DNA of 64,000 nucleotides from Cannabis sativa (lineage: Eukaryota; Streptophyta; Magnoliopsida; Rosales; Cannabaceae), in the NCBI RefSeq assembly GCF_029168945.1, contig NW_026870043.1:9120501-9184500 (forward strand), in the 5' to 3' direction. The notes beneath the pieces are model-generated. The model did not search any database and was not told the origin of the DNA. It was given only the letters and a program-made list of their open reading frames with translations. Within the stretch, counting starts at the first letter, position 1. Every line of letters starts with the position of its first letter. The position numbers were made by a program, and so were the translations under genes. Below are positions 60,351 to 64,000 of this stretch, piece after piece.

Positions 60351-62251
60351 TGTTGGAAATTATTTTACCAGGATCTTAGATCTACTCACAAGTATGTTGT
60401 TTAAACACCCTAAATATGAACTTTCTAAAACGATAAATTAAACACATATAAAGTTAAGAAAACCTTACATTGATGCAGCGGAATTAATGTCTCCTTCCAC
60501 TCAGATCTCTAACCCTTGTATCCTTTCTGTAGCAGAGTATAATCAAGATCTAAGCCCGAATGTCCTTCTTCTTCAAGTTTGATCCTTCACAGTCTTCCAA
60601 TCTATGATTGAGCAACTGCTTGCTGTGTGTGGGCACTTACTCTTTCACTAGGGTCACGAAAAAGATGAAGGGAAAAGAGAGAGGGATTTCGGCCAAGTAT
60701 AGAAAGTGGGGAAGGCTTAGTTTTTCTGAAGAGAGAAATTTCTGTCAGAAAAGGTTATTGAAAACTTGTATTTTGACTGAGCCATCACTTTCTATTTATA
60801 GGCAACTACTAGGTTTAGGTTAGGATTTATTTGGCATCAAAATAATGAAAATATTAATTTGAAAAAAGCTATTTAAGTGGCCGGCCATGGTGTGTTATTG
60901 GGCCTCACTTAATTTTGCAATTTTATCAAATTTTATCTCTATTTTCTCAAAAACGCCAATTTTCCAATTCTAACCTTTTAAATGCCAAAACTAATTATTT
61001 AATAACTAAAATAGATTATTAGATAATATTGTCATTTAATTTAATTATTAATTAGACATATAAAATCCATTAATAAATAAATAAACCTAGAAACTCTTTT
61101 CTTTACAATTTCACCCCTGCTTAGTGAAAATTCATAAAATTAGACATAGTCTAACTTTAGAATTATAATTGATCAATCACGAATCAATTAATGAGTCTTA
61201 CAAGCAGAATGTTCTCAACTAGAATGGGGACCATGGATCTATATGCTGAGCTTCCAATAAGTGAACCAAATTTACCAAGTAAATTCCTACTTATTAATTC
61301 TTCGTTGAATCCACTCTTAGAACTTAGAATTACACTCTCAGACTTATATAGAGCATATTGTATGTTCCACGATATCAATATACTATCCCATTTAACCATT
61401 GTTATAATCTTATTGTGATTTAAAGATCCTCTATATAGATGATCTACATCGAGATGGGATTTCTTTACCGTTCTCACCCCTCAATGTATTTTGGCCCTTA
61501 AAACACTTAGCTACCTGTAAATGGTGTTTAGTGATTTAATAATTAGTCAGTTAAACAAGAGCTCATCCATTTACTTCTATTTGCTAAGCTCGAAGGGAAT
61601 CATCACTTGACTTCTATACACCAGTAGAAGCTATAGATTCCATATTTATGCTCAGCACTCCCACTCAATCATACTATCATGTTCCCAAAATATACGTATC
61701 ACCCTGACCCAAAAGTAGGCTTAACTAATAAATCTAAGAACATGAATAGCACTCCTGAGTTGAGCCTAAGCATATCAGGATTTAGATTCTTTTAATCTTA
61801 AGATCAACTACTGATATTGACTTGGAAAGATATGTATAACGGTAAGTTTGTAATATCTTAACTTAGTTGCAATATCGGTCCAGTCCAATGTATACTCCAT
61901 ACATCCGAAACTAGTATACTTTACTAATGTCCTGGAAAGAACATAACACTTACTCCAAGTGTAAGTATACATCATCGCTGATTATCACATCAGTGTAAAT
62001 CCAATAACACTGATGAAACAGGGACCAAAACTTTTGATTCATATGATCACAATCACATTCCACTGTGTTGACGATACTGTAATTGTGAATAAACATATGA
62101 TCTGGATTTAACTGATTTTGTGTGTATGAATGTAATAAACATATTAAACCATTAGCATGTAAAATTCATGCAAACATCAATCACTTCAAATTTCTTATAT
62201 TGATAACTAATCAGATTGTAAAGAGTTTTATTTAGGGCATAAAACCCAACA
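60351..62251 (-). repeat. 5' LTR of element E (1901 bp)
   Basis: Complete, TGTTGGAAATT...AAACCCAACA on the + strand. TATA box on the - strand at 60793-60800. The head (right end on the + strand) differs from A/B/D LTRs but the tail half is related. Confidence 0.94.
60793..60800 (-). promoter_or_regulatory. TATA box of element E's LTR promoter
   Basis: TATAAATA on the - strand, in the conserved place within the LTR. It would drive the transcript that carries gag. Confidence 0.65.
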
Positions 62252-63291
62252 TCTATATGGTGGAACATATAGAGCATTCTATATACTGAGAGTGCAATTC
62301 TAAGTTCTATGCGTGGATTCAACAAAGAATTAATAAGTTAGTGAATTTTAGTGATAAATTCTTGATCTACTTATTGGAAGCTCGGTTATATAGACCCATG
62401 GTCCCCGCACTAGTTTAGATAATATTGCTTGTAAGACTCATATAATTGGTTTTGATTAATCAATTATAATTCTCAAATTAGACTATGTCTATTTGTGAAT
62501 TTTTTTCACTAAGTAAGGGCGAAATTGTAAAGAAAGAGTTTTAGGGGCATATTTGTTAATATTGATACTTTGTATGGTTCAATTAATAAATATGCTAAAT
62601 GACAATATTATTTAATAATTATTTATAGTTATTAAATAGTTAGAATTGGCATTTAAATGGTTGAATTAGAAAATTGGCGTTTTTGAGAAAATCAGATGCA
62701 GAAAAGATAAAACTGCAAAATTGCAAAAAGTGAGGCCTAAATCCACTAAGCATGGCCGGCCACTTTTGTAGGGAATTTAAACTGATATTTTCATTATTTT
62801 AATGCCAAATAATTCAAACCTAACCCTAGTGGAATGCTATAAATAGATAGGGAAGGCTTCAGGAAAATTACACTTCTGATTCAGAGAAAAACCTGAGCCT
62901 TCTCTCTCACTGTCTGGCTGACCACTCCCTCTCTCTTTCTTCCCTCTTAAATTTCGAAATTCTTAGTGTATGAGTAGTGCCCACACACAGCAAGTGATAC
63001 CTCAACCATAGTGAGGAAGATCGTGAAGAAAGACTTTCAGCAATAAGGAGTTTTCAGCACCAAAGAATCAGAGAAAGAGATCCAGGTTCAGATATTGATA
63101 ATGCTCTGCTACAGAAAGGAATCAAGGGCTAGATATCTGAACGGAACGAGTCATATTATTCCGCTACACCCAATGTAAGGTTTCCTAAACTTTATATGTG
63201 TTTATTTCATCGTTTTAGAAAGTTCATATTTAGGGTGTTAATCAACATACTTGTGAGTAGATCTAAGATCCTGGTAAAATAATTTCCAACA
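62252..63291 (+). repeat. 3' LTR of element D, tail part
   Basis: Resumes with TCTATATGGTGG directly after E and runs to CCAACA. Matches 45834-46808 in the 5' LTR, with about 65 extra bases near 63060-63125 that the 5' copy lacks. Followed by ACTAA. Confidence 0.93.
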
Positions 63292-63296
63292 ACTAA

Positions 63297-63370
63297 CATT
63301 CGTGATATGCTTAAACATTCAAATTATATTATAGTCATAAAAGAAAAAATAAGTATATAATCATTTTACC
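63297..63370 (+). pseudogene. CACTA-type gene, part 2: end of the Ulp1-like domain
   Basis: Reading across the D insertion with one ACTAA removed, the codons before D (YECGYYLL) continue as TNIRDMLKHSNYIIV. ECGYY carries the usual catalytic cysteine of Ulp1/C48 proteases. The match in frame on both sides shows these are two halves of one gene. Confidence 0.72.
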
Positions 63371-64000
63371 ATAGATACAAACATATAAAAGTACTATCTT
63401 TTTAACTAGTTTAATTTTTTTAATTTGACAATTTGACGGCCTATCCCAATATTCTGAGGAAGAACATCTCTAACCATTTCAACAGTGGTTAAGTCAATTG
63501 CTTCCCTTGATACATAAAAATTAATTAGTAGTATTTTATTATATTTTTTAAGACACTATGTGTAGTATTTTAGATATTTATACATAATATGTAAAGTGTT
63601 ATTTATAATTGAACTTACTAATTATTATTGTTATTATTAAAAATGATATTAATCATGTAAAGTCTTTTTTTGGCAATTTAGATGCCAAAATATTTTTTTA
63701 TTTTATGGTGAGATTTATTTGTATTCATAACCGATTTTCTCACATTTTTTATTTGGTTTTTATTGTTCTTTTCTATCTTAGGAAAGTTGATTTTCAGCTG
63801 GACTTTTCTTGTATGGAAATTTTTTGTAAGAGAAGCAATTCTCTTATGGAAATTTTGTTTTTAAAGGAAACTTTGACTATTATCATTTTCTTTATTAAGT
63901 TCGATTGTGTCTTGATTATATCAGAGCATACACACTGTTTATAGCAGGTATCAAGACCCAATATAGGATCAGACTAATTTTTGGCAAGTTTCCTTTTTTG
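63371..64000. other. AT-rich sequence right of the CACTA fragment, not identified
   Basis: No supported gene. A short - strand open stretch at about 63425-63510 (EAIDLTTVEMVRDVLPQ) looks protein-like but I cannot place it. The 111-codon + frame at 63609-63944 is dominated by Ile/Phe from low-complexity AT-rich DNA. Confidence 0.4.

Larger units (their letters stand above)
53481..62251 (-). mobile_element. Element E: Angela/BARE-like copia element with open gag and decayed pol
   Basis: The right (5') LTR is complete (60351-62251). The left (3') LTR keeps only its first 623 bases in element sense (53481-54103). Between them, on the - strand, lie a variant primer-binding site, a long leader, an open gag and a short decayed pol. 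The right edge enters D's LTR at TCTATATGG; the expected matching duplication at the left is lost in the rearrangement with 53113-53480. E resembles gag-only (TR-GAG-like) derivatives. Confidence 0.88.
45008..63291 (+). mobile_element. Element D: Angela/BARE-like copia element with nested element E
   Basis: 5' LTR 45008-46808, variant primer-binding site, leader, decayed pol (to about 53100), polypurine tract, then a disrupted 3' LTR: a short E-type LTR head (53113-53480), nested E (53481-62251) and the true D LTR tail (62252-63291). ACTAA flanks both ends, and the CACTA gene reads on across the empty site. Without E the element would be about 9.5 kb. It has no open gag or pol. Confidence 0.93.

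Noticed and set aside
63609..63944. 111-codon + strand open frame
   Set aside because: Mostly Ile, Phe and Leu from AT-rich DNA, no domain or motif, no neighbouring gene structure.

Overview
This is a gene-poor, AT-rich stretch of a flowering-plant nuclear genome, probably a eudicot. The evidence is nested Angela/BARE-like Ty1/copia elements primed by initiator tRNA-Met, a Tekay-like chromovirus, a Tat-like Ty3/gypsy element, a PIF/Harbinger DNA transposon and a CACTA (En/Spm)-type gene fragment. I see no convincing host gene, RNA gene or CRISPR array. The species cannot be fixed from the sequence.

Layout. Element A (1-15428, +, left end outside the window) is an Angela-like LTR element whose leader carries a complete Harbinger transposon (1647-7557, TTA target duplication, 12-bp terminal inverted repeats, transposase plus Myb-like gene). 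A sits in a reverse-strand Tat-like gypsy element (gag-protease at 15429-17823, resuming at 27701-28487, LTR from 28568). Element B (17824-27700, -, target duplication CTACG) splits the same gypsy element. A Tekay-like gypsy follows on the + strand (about 29590-35772), with its 3' LTR split by element C (35773-42276, -, target duplication AGAAC) and resuming at 42282. A CACTA-type gene with a Ulp1-like protease domain follows from 42849. It is split by element D (45008-63291, +, target duplication ACTAA) and resumes at 63297. Inside D's 3' LTR lies element E (53481-62251, -).

How the parts relate. A to E are five members of one Angela/BARE-like group with LTRs of about 1.73-1.90 kb, a long non-coding leader and a decayed pol. 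E alone keeps an open gag. A's two LTRs differ at only about four positions over 1.2 kb although its pol is destroyed, so copies of this group were probably moved by enzymes supplied by another element. All five share a 93-95-nt leader segment able to form three nested stems, and the four with two readable copies share a duplicated leader motif. Both are candidates for cis signals (packaging, dimerisation, translation control) of a parasitic retroelement family. This is the most interesting system in the window. The Harbinger transposon is the only element that looks potentially autonomous.
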